Shown here: positions 17,052 through 25,139 of the stretch, in pieces
How positions within the stretch are numbered: the stretch's first letter is position 1
How the letters are laid out: each line of letters opens with the position of its first letter
Assembly: GCF_001458335.1 (NCBI RefSeq)
Contig: NZ_CYTO01000003.1
Coordinates: 1 to 64,000 of the forward strand
DNA length: 64,000 nucleotides
Direction of reading: 5' to 3'
Origin: Cognatishimia activa
GTDB taxonomy: Bacteria > Pseudomonadota > Alphaproteobacteria > Rhodobacterales > Rhodobacteraceae
Notes under the pieces: model-generated
What the model saw: only the letters and a program-made list of their open reading frames with translations
Database searches by the model: none
What the model was told of the DNA's origin: nothing
Made by a program: the position numbers and the translations under genes

Positions 17052-17123
17052 GGTCCACCAGATCAAAGGGTCACCCTGAACATATCGTCAGGCGCCCTCT
17101 GGTGTAAGAAAGGAATAGGCGAA

Positions 17124-17324
17124 ATGAACGCCAATGAACTTCGCGAGAAGTCCGCAGATCAACTGCGTGAGGAACTCGCAAACCTGAAAAAAGAAAGCTT
17201 CAATCTGCGCTTTCAACAGGCAACCGGTCAGCTGGAAAACACTGCAGGCATCAAAGCGGCGCGCCGCAACGCTGCACGCGTGAAAACCATCCTGAACGAA
17301 AAAGCCGCGCAAGCCGCAGAATAA
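17124..17324 (+). CDS. rpmC: 50S ribosomal protein L29
   Basis: A 66-residue protein at the tunnel exit: [20 protein letters not shown] followed by the [19 protein letters not shown] signature. AAGGA precedes the ATG at 17124; a longer frame from 17040 would add 28 residues encoded by the leader structures and is rejected. First gene of the third ribosomal block. Confidence 0.96.
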   Translation: MNANELREKSADQLREELANLKKESFNLRFQQATGQLENTAGIKAARRNAARVKTILNEKAAQAAE

Positions 17325-17336
17325 GGAGCTTGAGAT

Positions 17337-17567
17337 ATGCCTAAACGTATTCTGAACGGCGTTGTCACAAGCAACGCAAACGAACAGACCGTAACTGTAT
17401 CTGTAGAGCGTCGCTTTACACACCCAGTTCTGAAGAAGACCATCCGTAAGTCCAAGAAATACCGGGCTCACGATGAGAAGAACGCTTTCAACGTTGGTGA
17501 CAAAGTCAAGATCATTGAGTGCGCACCAAAGTCGAAAACGAAACGTTGGGAAGTTCTGGAAGCTTAA
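17337..17567 (+). CDS. rpsQ: 30S ribosomal protein S17
   Basis: A 76-residue 16S rRNA-binding protein. [20 protein letters not shown], then [20 protein letters not shown], match the OB-fold family. It lies 12 bases after rpmC and 91 bases before rplN. Confidence 0.97.
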   Translation: MPKRILNGVVTSNANEQTVTVSVERRFTHPVLKKTIRKSKKYRAHDEKNAFNVGDKVKIIECAPKSKTKRWEVLEA

Positions 17568-17658
17568 GTTCAACTTAGCTTCCCGGACGACTTAACAAAG
17601 TCGAAACCCTGGGAACAAATGGCACGCATCGCCGTTCCCAAAGGTCGGGAGAAACCAC

Positions 17659-18027
17659 ATGATCCAGATGCAAACAAACCTGGATGTTGCTGACAACTCT
17701 GGCGCTCGCCGAGTTCAGTGCATTAAGGTACTGGGTGGCTCCAAGCGTAAATACGCTTCTGTAGGTGACGTTATCGTCGTCTCAGTTAAGGAAGCCATTC
17801 CACGTGGTCGCGTTAAAAAAGGTGACGTCCGTAAGGCCGTTGTCGTACGCACCGCAAAAGAAGTTCGCCGTGAAGACGGTACAGCGATCCGCTTCGATCG
17901 CAACGCTGCAGTGATCCTGAACAACTCAGGTGAGCCAGTGGGTACACGTATCTTTGGCCCAGTTGTTCGTGAACTGCGCGCAAAGAACTTCATGAAAATC
18001 ATCTCACTCGCGCCGGAGGTGCTGTAA
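17659..18027 (+). CDS. rplN: 50S ribosomal protein L14
   Basis: A 122-residue core protein of the large subunit. [20 protein letters not shown] and [20 protein letters not shown] are diagnostic. The 91-base spacer before it is longer than other spacers in the block, yet no promoter or terminator was seen there. Confidence 0.97.
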   Translation: MIQMQTNLDVADNSGARRVQCIKVLGGSKRKYASVGDVIVVSVKEAIPRGRVKKGDVRKAVVVRTAKEVRREDGTAIRFDRNAAVILNNSGEPVGTRIFGPVVRELRAKNFMKIISLAPEVL

Positions 18028-18028
18028 G

Positions 18029-18340
18029 ATGGCTGCTAAGCTGAAAAAAGGCGACAAGGTCGTCGTATTGGCCGGCAAGGACAAAGGCAAAGAGGGTACA
18101 ATCTCTTCCGTTGATCCTAAAGCGGGCAAAGCAGTGGTAGATGGCATCAACATGGCCGTCCGTCACACCAAGCAGACCCAGACATCTCAGGGTGGCCGCC
18201 AGCCAAAGGCGATGCCAATCCAACTGAGCAACCTGGCGTTCCTGGACGCAAACGGCAAAGCGACACGCGTTGGCTTCAAAATCGAAGGCGACAAGAAAGT
18301 GCGTTACGCCAAGACTACAGGAGACGTGATCGATGCTTGA
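18029..18340 (+). CDS. rplX: 50S ribosomal protein L24
   Basis: A 103-residue assembly-initiator protein with a KOW motif at the N-terminus ([20 protein letters not shown], about residues 4-23). It starts two bases after the rplN stop codon and overlaps rplE by eight bases. Confidence 0.96.
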   Translation: MAAKLKKGDKVVVLAGKDKGKEGTISSVDPKAGKAVVDGINMAVRHTKQTQTSQGGRQPKAMPIQLSNLAFLDANGKATRVGFKIEGDKKVRYAKTTGDVIDA

Positions 18341-18893
18341 TAACGCTGATTACACACCACGTCTGCAGTCTCTGTACAAAGACAGCATCCGTGCCGCTCT
18401 GAAAGAAGAGTTTGGCTACAAGAACGACATGCAAATTCCAAAACTGGAAAAAATCGTTCTGAACATCGGTTGCGGTCGTGCGGCTGTTAAAGACTCCAAA
18501 AAAGCCAAGTCCGCGCAAGCAGACCTGACTTTGATCGCTGGTCAAAAAGCACTGACAACCAAGGCAAAGAACTCCATCGCTGGCTTCCGTGTTCGTGAAG
18601 ACATGCCAATGGGTGCTAAGGTTACTCTGCGCGGCGAACGCATGTACGAATTCCTTGATCGTCTGATCACCATCGCGATGCCACGTATCCGTGACTTCCG
18701 TGGTGTAAAGCCATCTTTTGACGGCCGCGGCAACTTTGCCATGGGCCTGAAGGAACACATCGTCTTCCCAGAAATCGATTTCGACAAAGTCGACGAGAAC
18801 TGGGGCATGGACATCGTAATTGCAACCGACGCAAAAACCGACGCTGAAGCAAAGAGCCTGTTGAAAGCTTTCAACATGCCATTCAACGCTTAA
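18333..18893 (+). CDS. rplE: 50S ribosomal protein L5
   Basis: A 186-residue protein that carries 5S rRNA into the large subunit. Diagnostic segments are [19 protein letters not shown] and [20 protein letters not shown]. The eight-base overlap with rplX implies coupled translation. Confidence 0.97.
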   Translation: MLDNADYTPRLQSLYKDSIRAALKEEFGYKNDMQIPKLEKIVLNIGCGRAAVKDSKKAKSAQADLTLIAGQKALTTKAKNSIAGFRVREDMPMGAKVTLRGERMYEFLDRLITIAMPRIRDFRGVKPSFDGRGNFAMGLKEHIVFPEIDFDKVDENWGMDIVIATDAKTDAEAKSLLKAFNMPFNA

Positions 18894-18910
18894 GCGCGGG
18901 AGAGGATATC

Positions 18911-19216
18911 ATGGCTAAAAAATCTATGATCGCACGCGAGAAAAAGCGGGAACGCCTGGTTGCTAAATACGCTGCCAAGCGCGCTGAGCTTAAAGAAATC
19001 GCAAACGACGAAAGCAAGCCAATGGAAGAGCGCTTTAAAGCGCGTCTGAAACTGGCAAAACTGCCGCGCAACAGCTCGGCTACTCGTCTTCACAACCGTT
19101 GCCAACTGACTGGCCGTCCTCACGCTTACTACCGTAAGTTGAAGGTCAGCCGGATCGCGCTTCGGGAACTGGGCTCCAATGGCCAGATCCCAGGCATGGT
19201 TAAATCTAGCTGGTAA
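18911..19216 (+). CDS. rpsN: 30S ribosomal protein S14
   Basis: A 101-residue protein of the small subunit head. It is the long, zinc-independent form: the CxxC pairs of the short form are absent and the C-terminus reads [20 protein letters not shown] then [16 protein letters not shown]. Confidence 0.97.
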   Translation: MAKKSMIAREKKRERLVAKYAAKRAELKEIANDESKPMEERFKARLKLAKLPRNSSATRLHNRCQLTGRPHAYYRKLKVSRIALRELGSNGQIPGMVKSSW

Positions 19217-19228
19217 GGAGAGAACATT

Positions 19229-19621
19229 ATGAACGATCCTATCGGTGATATGCTGACACGCATCCGCAATGGTCAGTTGCGCGGCAAGTCCACAGTGTCT
19301 TCGCCTGCGTCTAAACTGCGCGGCTGGGTTCTGGATGTATTGGCTGACGAAGGCTACATCCGCGGCTACGAAAAGACGACTGGTAACGACGGCCACCCGG
19401 CTCTCGAAATCAGCCTGAAATACTACGAAGGCACCCCTGTTATTCGTGAAGTGAAGCGGGTTTCTAAACCTGGCCGTCGCGTATACATGGCTGTCAATGA
19501 CATCCCAACTGTCCGTCAGGGCCTGGGTGTGTCGATTGTCTCCACCTCTAAAGGTGTGATGTCTGATGCAAACGCTCGTGCCAACAATGTTGGTGGCGAA
19601 GTGATTTGCACGGTCTTCTAA
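19229..19621 (+). CDS. rpsH: 30S ribosomal protein S8
   Basis: A 130-residue 16S rRNA-binding protein. [20 protein letters not shown] and the C-terminal [20 protein letters not shown] are diagnostic. In enterobacteria S8 represses the spc operon by binding near rplE; no such mimic was searched for in detail here. Confidence 0.97.
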   Translation: MNDPIGDMLTRIRNGQLRGKSTVSSPASKLRGWVLDVLADEGYIRGYEKTTGNDGHPALEISLKYYEGTPVIREVKRVSKPGRRVYMAVNDIPTVRQGLGVSIVSTSKGVMSDANARANNVGGEVICTVF

Positions 19622-19632
19622 GGAGAAGCTGA

Positions 19633-20166
19633 ATGTCTCGTATTGGTAAAAAACCGGTCGAGCTGCCAGCAGGCGTTACTGCCTCTGTCTCCGGCCAGAC
19701 CATCGAAGTGAAAGGTCCAAAAGCGACCCACAGCTTCACCGCAACCGACGACGTGACACTGACTGTCGAAGAGAACACTGTAGTTGTTACTCCTCGCGGT
19801 AAGTCCAAGCGTGCGCGTCAACAGTGGGGCATGTCCCGCACTGTTGTGCAAAACCTCGTCACCGGCGTAACCGAAGGCTTCAAGAAAGAGCTGGAGATCG
19901 TTGGTGTTGGTTACCGTGCACAAGCACAGGGCAAAGTCCTGAAGCTGTCTTTGGGCCTGTCTCACGACGTTAACTTCGAAGTTCCAGAAGGCGTAACGGT
20001 CACTGCACCTAAGCCAACTGAGATCATCATCGAAGGCACCGATTCACAACTCGTTGGTCAAGTCGCGGCAAACATCCGCGAATGGCGTAAGCCAGAGCCT
20101 TACAAAGGCAAAGGCATCAAATACAAAGACGAGTATATCTTCCGCAAGGAAGGTAAGAAGAAGTAA
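19633..20166 (+). CDS. rplF: 50S ribosomal protein L6
   Basis: A 177-residue protein with two related domains. [20 protein letters not shown] at the start and [20 protein letters not shown] near the end are diagnostic. Spacing of 11 bases on both sides fits the operon. Confidence 0.97.
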   Translation: MSRIGKKPVELPAGVTASVSGQTIEVKGPKATHSFTATDDVTLTVEENTVVVTPRGKSKRARQQWGMSRTVVQNLVTGVTEGFKKELEIVGVGYRAQAQGKVLKLSLGLSHDVNFEVPEGVTVTAPKPTEIIIEGTDSQLVGQVAANIREWRKPEPYKGKGIKYKDEYIFRKEGKKK

Positions 20167-20177
20167 GGACCAGCAAA

Positions 20178-20537
20178 ATGGCAAACAGCAAACGGGAACT
20201 GTTCCTAAAGCGCCGCCTGCGCGTCCGGAACAAACTTCGCAAGGTCAACGTTGGCAAGCTTCGCTTGTCCGTGAACCGCTCGAACAAGAACATCAGCGCT
20301 CAGCTGATCGACGACGTTCAAGGTATCACCCTGGTATCTGCTTCCTCTTTGGAAAAAGATCTGGGCGTTGTTGGCAAAAACAACATCGAAGCAGCGACCA
20401 AAGTTGGCGCGGCAATCGCAGAACGTGCAGTCAAAGCTGGCCACACCGAAGCGTACTTCGATCGCGGTGGTCGTCTCTTCCACGGCAAAGTGAAGGCTCT
20501 GGCCGACGCTGCGCGTGAAGGTGGCCTGAAAGTCTAA
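20178..20537 (+). CDS. rplR: 50S ribosomal protein L18
   Basis: A 119-residue 5S rRNA-binding protein. [39 protein letters not shown] and the C-terminal [20 protein letters not shown] are diagnostic. A 117-base spacer with two hairpins follows before rpsE. Confidence 0.97.
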   Translation: MANSKRELFLKRRLRVRNKLRKVNVGKLRLSVNRSNKNISAQLIDDVQGITLVSASSLEKDLGVVGKNNIEAATKVGAAIAERAVKAGHTEAYFDRGGRLFHGKVKALADAAREGGLKV

Positions 20538-20615
20538 AGACTGTGGAGGACGGTCTCGTCCTCCCGATGATCCGGGTCTGGTTGGCCTCGCTGACCAGAC
20601 ACCAGGATTGGATTT
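20538..20615 (+). promoter_or_regulatory. Two hairpins between rplR and rpsE
   Basis: GAGGACG/CGTCCTC around GTCT and then GTCTGGT/ACCAGAC around a short loop, neither with a T tract. They lie inside an otherwise tightly packed operon and could be RNA processing or stability elements. Confidence 0.5.
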
Positions 20616-20654
20616 AACGGCGCCTATACGCGCCAGAAATTAAAGGAATGCCAA

Positions 20655-21218
20655 ATGGCAGAACGTGAAAATCGTCGCGGCCGCGGTCGTAAGCGCGAAG
20701 AGGAAACTCCAGAATTCGCGGATCGCTTGGTTGCGATCAACCGTGTGTCTAAAACCGTTAAAGGTGGTAAGCGCTTTGGCTTCGCTGCTCTGGTTGTTGT
20801 TGGTGACCAAAAAGGTCGCGTAGGCTTCGGCAAAGGTAAAGCGAAAGAAGTACCTGAGGCGATCCGCAAAGCGACTGAGCAAGCAAAACGTCAAATGATC
20901 CGCGTCCCTCTGCGTGAAGGCCGTACTCTGCACCACGACATCGAAGGTCGTCACGGCGCAGGTAAAGTCATCATGCGGACAGCACCTGAAGGTACTGGTA
21001 TCATCGCCGGTGGTCCAATGCGTGCGGTATTTGAGATGCTGGGTGTTAAAGACGTTGTCTCTAAGTCCATCGGTTCTCAGAACCCATACAACATGATCCG
21101 CGCAACCATCGACGGTCTGAAAGGCGAAGCAAGCCCTCGCCAAGTGGCTGCTCGTCGTGGCAAAAAAGTTGCTGACATCCTGAAAAAGGAAGAAGCACCT
21201 GCGGAAGCAGAAGCGTAA
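20655..21218 (+). CDS. rpsE: 30S ribosomal protein S5
   Basis: A 187-residue protein involved in decoding accuracy. [20 protein letters not shown] and [20 protein letters not shown] are the S5 signature. The N-terminal 14 residues are highly charged and the C-terminus has a short acidic AEAEA tail. Confidence 0.97.
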   Translation: MAERENRRGRGRKREEETPEFADRLVAINRVSKTVKGGKRFGFAALVVVGDQKGRVGFGKGKAKEVPEAIRKATEQAKRQMIRVPLREGRTLHHDIEGRHGAGKVIMRTAPEGTGIIAGGPMRAVFEMLGVKDVVSKSIGSQNPYNMIRATIDGLKGEASPRQVAARRGKKVADILKKEEAPAEAEA

Positions 21219-21230
21219 GGAGAGCGGACA

Positions 21231-21419
21231 ATGGCTAAGACTATCGTTGTAAAACAGATCGGTTCTCCGATCCGTCGTCCAGCTGATCAGCGTGCAACTC
21301 TGATCGGTCTGGGTCTGAACAAAATGAACAAGACCCGTGAACTGGAAGACACACCATCCGTACGTGGCATGATCAACAAGATCCCACACATGGTAAAAAT
21401 CATCGAAGAAAAAGACTAA
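21231..21419 (+). CDS. rpmD: 50S ribosomal protein L30
   Basis: A 62-residue protein: [20 protein letters not shown], then [20 protein letters not shown]. It is last in the third block; a strong terminator follows in place of rplO. Confidence 0.96.
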   Translation: MAKTIVVKQIGSPIRRPADQRATLIGLGLNKMNKTRELEDTPSVRGMINKIPHMVKIIEEKD

Positions 21420-21442
21420 GTCTCTTTTCGCTTAAAGCATTG

Positions 21443-21477
21443 AAAACGCCTCCGGATTTTCGGGGGCGTTTTTATTT
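21443..21477 (+). terminator. Terminator after rpmD
   Basis: Twelve-base stem AAAACGCCTCCG / CGGGGGCGTTTT with one G-T pair, followed by a T-rich tract. It closes the third ribosomal block. Confidence 0.92.
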
Positions 21478-21499
21478 TTATACTTTTTGCATTTTTTCG

Positions 21500-21527
21500 G
21501 GAATAAAACCCGCATTGGCTTCGTAGG
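21500..21527 (+). promoter_or_regulatory. Candidate ECF sigma-factor promoter
   Basis: GGAATA, a 16-base spacer and CGTAGG, about 50 bases before the lipoprotein gene. GGAAT-type -35 and CGT-type -10 elements with this spacing are typical of ECF sigma factors, and an ECF sigma gene is in the same operon, so autoregulation is likely. Confidence 0.55.
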
Positions 21528-21575
21528 TCTCATAGCTGCTTCATGCAGATGACCCATTTTTTAGGAGCTAACACA

Positions 21576-21965
21576 ATGAACCGTTTTTTCACTATGACCG
21601 CTGCCGCAACCGCCGCTTTGACGTTGGCTGCATGTGACGCTTATGCCGCTGGCCATGCGTCTTCCGATGTGAAGACCTCTGACGCGGGTTACTTCACCGA
21701 CGGCCATGACATGACCCTTTATACCTTTGACAAAGACGAAGCCGGAAAATCCAACTGTAATGCGGGCTGCGCCAAAGCTTGGCCTCCGCTGCTGGTAGAA
21801 AGCGATAAGCCACTGCCGGAAGGTTTCAGCGTGATCAGCCGCAAAAACGGCGACCAGCAGATCGCTTATAAAGATCAGCCGCTTTACCTTTGGATCCAAG
21901 ACAAAAAGCCGGGCCAAACCACTGGTGACGGCGTCCAAGGTGTTTGGCACATTGCAAAACCTTAA
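21576..21965 (+). CDS. Secreted lipoprotein with Yx(FWY)xxD motif
   Basis: A 129-residue exported protein. The signal ends with lipobox LTLAAC, so the mature protein is probably lipid-anchored. Two copies of the COG4315-type repeat are visible: GYFTDGHDMTLYTFDKDEAG followed by CNAGCAKAWPP, and later QIAYKDQPLYLWIQDKKPGQ. Two cysteines flank NAG. The molecular function of the family is unknown. AGGAG precedes the ATG at 21576, so the frame start at 21543 is rejected. It is the first gene behind the ECF-like promoter, with the sigma and anti-sigma genes following. Confidence 0.82.
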   Translation: MNRFFTMTAAATAALTLAACDAYAAGHASSDVKTSDAGYFTDGHDMTLYTFDKDEAGKSNCNAGCAKAWPPLLVESDKPLPEGFSVISRKNGDQQIAYKDQPLYLWIQDKKPGQTTGDGVQGVWHIAKP

Positions 21966-21978
21966 TTGAACTCAAAAA

Positions 21979-22006
21979 ACCGGCTGGTTTCCTTAAGCCA
22001 GCCGGT
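21979..22006 (+). promoter_or_regulatory. Hairpin between lipoprotein and sigma genes
   Basis: Nine-base stem ACCGGCTGG / CCAGCCGGT with a ten-base loop and no T tract. It may lower expression of the sigma gene relative to the lipoprotein gene or stabilise the lipoprotein mRNA. Confidence 0.6.
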
Positions 22007-22008
22007 CC

Positions 22009-22545
22009 ATGCTCTTTCCATTGTTTCAGTACGGGTTTTTGCACGTGTCTTTTGATCACCAATTGAAAGAAGCCCTGCCGCATTTGTGGCGTTACGGTTT
22101 TTCGCTGACCCGAGATCGGGTGCAGGCTGATGACCTGGTGCAGGACAGTGTGGAGCGTGCGTTACGCAAGCGGAAGCTTTGGGATCAAAGCCAGCCGTTG
22201 AAACCTTGGGTGATGAAGATCCTTCTGAACGTCTTTCGGGACCGCTTTCGCGCCCGCAATCGCTTGGCAGAGGTGCCCTTTGAACCCGAATACAGCGGCA
22301 GTGTTGAAGATCGCTCCGTTGAGGATAGATCAGAATTGAACGCCGTTGTGGCGCGCATGCAGACCCTGCCCGAAACCCAGTTGCAAGCCTTGCAGCTTGT
22401 GGCGTTCGGCGGGCTGACATATGCGGAATGCGCCGAGGTGCTCGGTGTGCCGACTGGTACCATATTGTCGCGTGTGGCTCGCGCCCGTGCGAAACTAAAC
22501 GAAGATGCCGCTAAAGCCGCCCCAACCTTAAGGAGCGTCACATGA
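22009..22545 (+). CDS. ECF-type RNA polymerase sigma factor
   Basis: A protein of up to 178 residues with the two domains of group IV sigma factors. Region 2 reads HLWRYGFSLTRDRVQADDLVQDSVERALRKR-like (about residues 25-56) and region 4 reads LPETQLQALQLVAFGGLTYAECAEVLGVPTGTI-like (about 124-156). Short linkers and no region 3 fit the ECF class. The ATG at 22009 abuts the preceding hairpin; a GTG at 22045 is an equally possible start. It overlaps the anti-sigma gene by four bases, the usual arrangement for a sigma/anti-sigma pair. Confidence 0.85.
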   Translation: MLFPLFQYGFLHVSFDHQLKEALPHLWRYGFSLTRDRVQADDLVQDSVERALRKRKLWDQSQPLKPWVMKILLNVFRDRFRARNRLAEVPFEPEYSGSVEDRSVEDRSELNAVVARMQTLPETQLQALQLVAFGGLTYAECAEVLGVPTGTILSRVARARAKLNEDAAKAAPTLRSVT

Positions 22546-23297
22546 CAGACTTCAAAAACGACGAAGAACGTCTTTCCGCCTATTTAGACGGAGAAATGAC
22601 ACCGGAAGAGCGGGCGGAGTTCGAAGAGCGTTTGGAGAATGACCCTGCGCTGGCCGACCGCGCGGCTGGGTGGGGCAATACCGACGAACTGTTGCAATCC
22701 CTCGTGCCGATGCCGTCTGAAACTCACATGCAAGGATTGATGGCGGCGAATTCTCCGTCAGAACCGCGCTGGGCCAAGCGCCATATCGCCGCTGCGTTGC
22801 TGACTTTTGTGATCGGTGGGGCAGGGGGCTATGGGGCCCATCAAATGGTTGCGCCGGACCCGCAAATCCTTGTTGTGCAAGCCACTATGGACGCAACTGC
22901 CGCGCATAGGCTTTTCACCGCAGAGGCACGTCACGCCGTAGAAGTGCGCGCGGAAGAAACAGATCATTTGGAAACGTGGCTTGCCAAGCGCATGGGGCGA
23001 GAGATGACCGTGCCGCAGCTTGATGACCACGGTTTCACATTTGTGGGTGGTCGTATGCTGCCCTTTGATGACAAGGCCGCTGCGCAATACATGTATGAGA
23101 CCCCGGAAGGGGAGCGCCTGACGCTGTTTATGGCGCGTACGGATGAGGATGTGCAGACGTCTTTCCGGTTCTTGAAGGACCAGGATCTCAACACAATTCG
23201 TTGGCAGGAAGGTCCTTGGGTCTTTGTGGTGATTGCACCACTTGAGAAAGAAGAGCTCTCGCCGATTGCCACCAAGATGCATGACACGCTGATCTGA
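22542..23297 (+). CDS. Membrane-anchored anti-sigma factor
   Basis: A 251-residue protein. The N-terminal RLSAYLDGEMTPEERAEFEE (about residues 9-28) is the anti-sigma domain helix that grips the ECF sigma factor, without a zinc-binding HxxxCxxC. One membrane helix follows at about residues 82-100 (HIAAALLTFVIGGAGGYGAH), and the remainder is a periplasmic sensor domain. It overlaps the sigma gene by four bases. A hairpin GCAGCAT/ATGCTGC lies just behind the stop codon. Confidence 0.82.
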   Translation: MTDFKNDEERLSAYLDGEMTPEERAEFEERLENDPALADRAAGWGNTDELLQSLVPMPSETHMQGLMAANSPSEPRWAKRHIAAALLTFVIGGAGGYGAHQMVAPDPQILVVQATMDATAAHRLFTAEARHAVEVRAEETDHLETWLAKRMGREMTVPQLDDHGFTFVGGRMLPFDDKAAAQYMYETPEGERLTLFMARTDEDVQTSFRFLKDQDLNTIRWQEGPWVFVVIAPLEKEELSPIATKMHDTLI

Positions 23298-23453
23298 ATG
23301 CGGTTGCAGCATGCGCTATGCTGCACGTGCATAACGGCCAGACCATTTTGTGCGTTGTTTGCGATAACAGCGCGGCCTAGATGTGTTTCACGAGGAGATT
23401 GAGAATGAAACCTCGGGGAATAGGCCCCGAACCCTCTATAAGGAAACGAAAAA

Positions 23454-23669
23454 ATGGCAACAGTCGCTAGCACTTCTTACACAGCAATCAGCTTCGCAGA
23501 TCGCATCCGTGCCGCTTACGCAGACTTCAAAGCCGCACGCGACCTGCGCGCAAAATACGTCGAAACCGTTCGTGAGCTGGAAAGCCTGGACAATCGGGAA
23601 CTGACCGATTTGGGTATCTCTCGCTACGACATTCGCGGTATCGCACAAAAGCACGTCTACGGCACTTAA
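23454..23669 (+). CDS. DUF1127 small protein
   Basis: A 71-residue protein ending in the DUF1127 (YjiS-like) signature ELESLDNRELTDLGISRYDI. These small basic proteins are abundant in alphaproteobacteria; some act in RNA turnover or phosphate and carbon metabolism, but this one's role is not known. AAGGAAA precedes the ATG. It has its own terminator and codon use typical of highly expressed genes. It stands between the anti-sigma operon and the AT-rich minus-strand gene. Confidence 0.85.
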   Translation: MATVASTSYTAISFADRIRAAYADFKAARDLRAKYVETVRELESLDNRELTDLGISRYDIRGIAQKHVYGT

Positions 23670-23695
23670 GCCACTTACCGACGTCAGAGAATTTC

Positions 23696-23727
23696 ACGCC
23701 TCCCAATCCGGGGGGCGTTTTGTTTTT
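23696..23727 (+). terminator. Terminator of the DUF1127 gene
   Basis: Stem ACGCCTCCC / GGGGGGCGT around AATCC with one G-T pair, followed by TTTGTTTTTT. Confidence 0.85.
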
Positions 23728-23828
23728 TGGGGCGACTAAGTTGCGTGAAGGGCGGCCCCTGACCCTGTGTGGGGGTGAAGCCCCCTCCCACTTATCAAAG
23801 AATGTGGGAGGCTCGGCGGCTAGAGAGC

Positions 23829-24368
23829 TTAATTCAAATTGAGTTGTTCGGAGTAGTGTACGCCAAAAGGAAGTAAATCCCCGAACCCCCAAATTAGCGT
23901 TCCAAGCCATGCCATAACAAGGGAGGAACGGCGGTAATAGGTTTCGGTTTTGTCGAAATCTATATTTGCAATGTGCAAACCAAATCGATTTACCGCGTCA
24001 CCCAATCGCTCACCGATATTTTGAAGCCTCACTATATCACGTGGCTCCGCGTCACGATAAGATGACGGCAGGTGGGTTGAGAAATTAATGGATTTGTCAA
24101 CGTAGTCTTCAAAGCGGGCCTTAAGTTTCGCAGGTCTCTCGAGATAATCAATCGAAGCAATTATCACCAATAGACTGCCCGCTCTTGCAAAGTTTGCGCC
24201 ATCTCCCGACCTTATTGCCCAAATAACACCTGCGCAGACGAGTAGGGCTGCGATTGTCCACACTGCGACTATTCTCAAATTGGGAGTTACAAAGAGCATG
24301 TAGACTATAATTTTTCTTCGCTCATGTATCAAAAGGGAAGCGGCGCTTCTTCGAAATGAAATTTTCAT
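23829..24368 (-). CDS. AT-rich membrane protein of unknown function
   Basis: A 179-residue product with two adjacent hydrophobic helices (about residues 33-52 and 62-74, the latter RAGSLLVIIASI), a soluble central part, and a C-terminal hydrophobic end YRRSSLVMAWLGTLIWGFGDLL. The RAGSLLV and GTLIWGFGDL strings recall an unnamed family of small bacterial membrane proteins, from memory only. It is transcribed against the ribosomal genes, is markedly AT-rich, and lies directly upstream of the rplO promoter. Acquired DNA is likely. An internal Met (residue 24) could be the start. Confidence 0.6.
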   Translation of the reverse strand: MKISFRRSAASLLIHERRKIIVYMLFVTPNLRIVAVWTIAALLVCAGVIWAIRSGDGANFARAGSLLVIIASIDYLERPAKLKARFEDYVDKSINFSTHLPSSYRDAEPRDIVRLQNIGERLGDAVNRFGLHIANIDFDKTETYYRRSSLVMAWLGTLIWGFGDLLPFGVHYSEQLNLN

Positions 24369-24429
24369 ATGTGTAGTCTTTCCGGTGCTTGGCGGATAAA
24401 ATTTCTTGTTACCTCAAATTACAATCAGC

Positions 24430-24458
24430 TTGATTGCATTGCCCAGAGCTTTTATACG
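24430..24458 (+). promoter_or_regulatory. Candidate promoter of the rplO-secY-adk block
   Basis: TTGATT, a 17-base spacer and TATACG, about 100 bases upstream of rplO. A small leader hairpin GTGGC/GCCAC follows near 24464-24480. Confidence 0.55.
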
Positions 24459-24555
24459 CCCCCAGTGGCCTCAATCGCCACAGAATCACAAACCAAGAAA
24501 AGCCGTGTTTGGCCCGCTTACGCTTCAGGGGTCAGTTCCGGCAAGGAGAAGCGAT

Positions 24556-25029
24556 ATGAAACTGCATGAATTGCGCGACAACCCAGGCGCCGCTAAGAAA
24601 CGTACCCGTGTTGCACGTGGTCCGGGTTCCGGCAAAGGTAAAATGGGTGGCCGTGGTATCAAAGGTCAGAAATCCCGTTCCGGTGTTGCGATCAACGGTT
24701 ACGAAGGCGGCCAAATGCCTTTGTACCAACGTCTGCCTAAGCGTGGCTTCAGCAAGCCAAACCGCAAGGCATTTGCCGTTGTAAACCTGGGTCTGATCCA
24801 GAAATTCATCGACGAAAAGAAACTGGACGCATCCGCACCAATCACCGAAGAAGCACTGGTTGCTTCCGGTCTGGTTCGCCGCGTGAAAGATGGCGTGCGT
24901 GTTCTGGCAAAAGGCGAAATCACCGCCAAAGCCAACATCGAAGTCACTGGCGCGTCCAAGTCCGCCGTTGAGGCTGTTGAAAAAGCGGGTGGCTCTCTGA
25001 AGGTCACATCCGCGGCAGCGGCTGAATAA
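24556..25029 (+). CDS. rplO: 50S ribosomal protein L15
   Basis: A 157-residue protein. [20 protein letters not shown] and the glycine-rich [20 protein letters not shown] are diagnostic. AAGGAGA precedes the ATG at 24556, so the frame opening at 24406 is not used. First gene of the fourth block. Confidence 0.97.
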   Translation: MKLHELRDNPGAAKKRTRVARGPGSGKGKMGGRGIKGQKSRSGVAINGYEGGQMPLYQRLPKRGFSKPNRKAFAVVNLGLIQKFIDEKKLDASAPITEEALVASGLVRRVKDGVRVLAKGEITAKANIEVTGASKSAVEAVEKAGGSLKVTSAAAAE

Positions 25030-25065
25030 GAGGTTGTGAGCGGTCGCTGGACCGCTTACATACAC

Positions 25066-25125
25066 TCTGAGTTTTCCAAAAGACGCCGCCAGAGCTGGGA
25101 AACGCTCTTGGCGGCGTTGTCATTT
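25066..25125 (+). promoter_or_regulatory. Large hairpin between rplO and secY
   Basis: GACGCCGCCAGAGC pairs with GCTCTTGGCGGCGTT (one bulge) around a short loop, preceded by a smaller GAGCGGTC/GGACCGCT hairpin. The T tract is too short for a strong terminator. It may set the ratio of L15 to SecY. Confidence 0.5.
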
Positions 25126-25139
25126 GAAGAGAGATCCGA

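Noticed and set aside
18333-18340. Frameshift or gene fusion between rplX and rplE
   Set aside because: The eight-base overlap is a normal coupled arrangement; both proteins have complete ends.
25066-25125. Hairpin before secY as a full terminator
   Set aside because: The T tract is too short and secY has no clear promoter of its own, so complete termination would silence secY.
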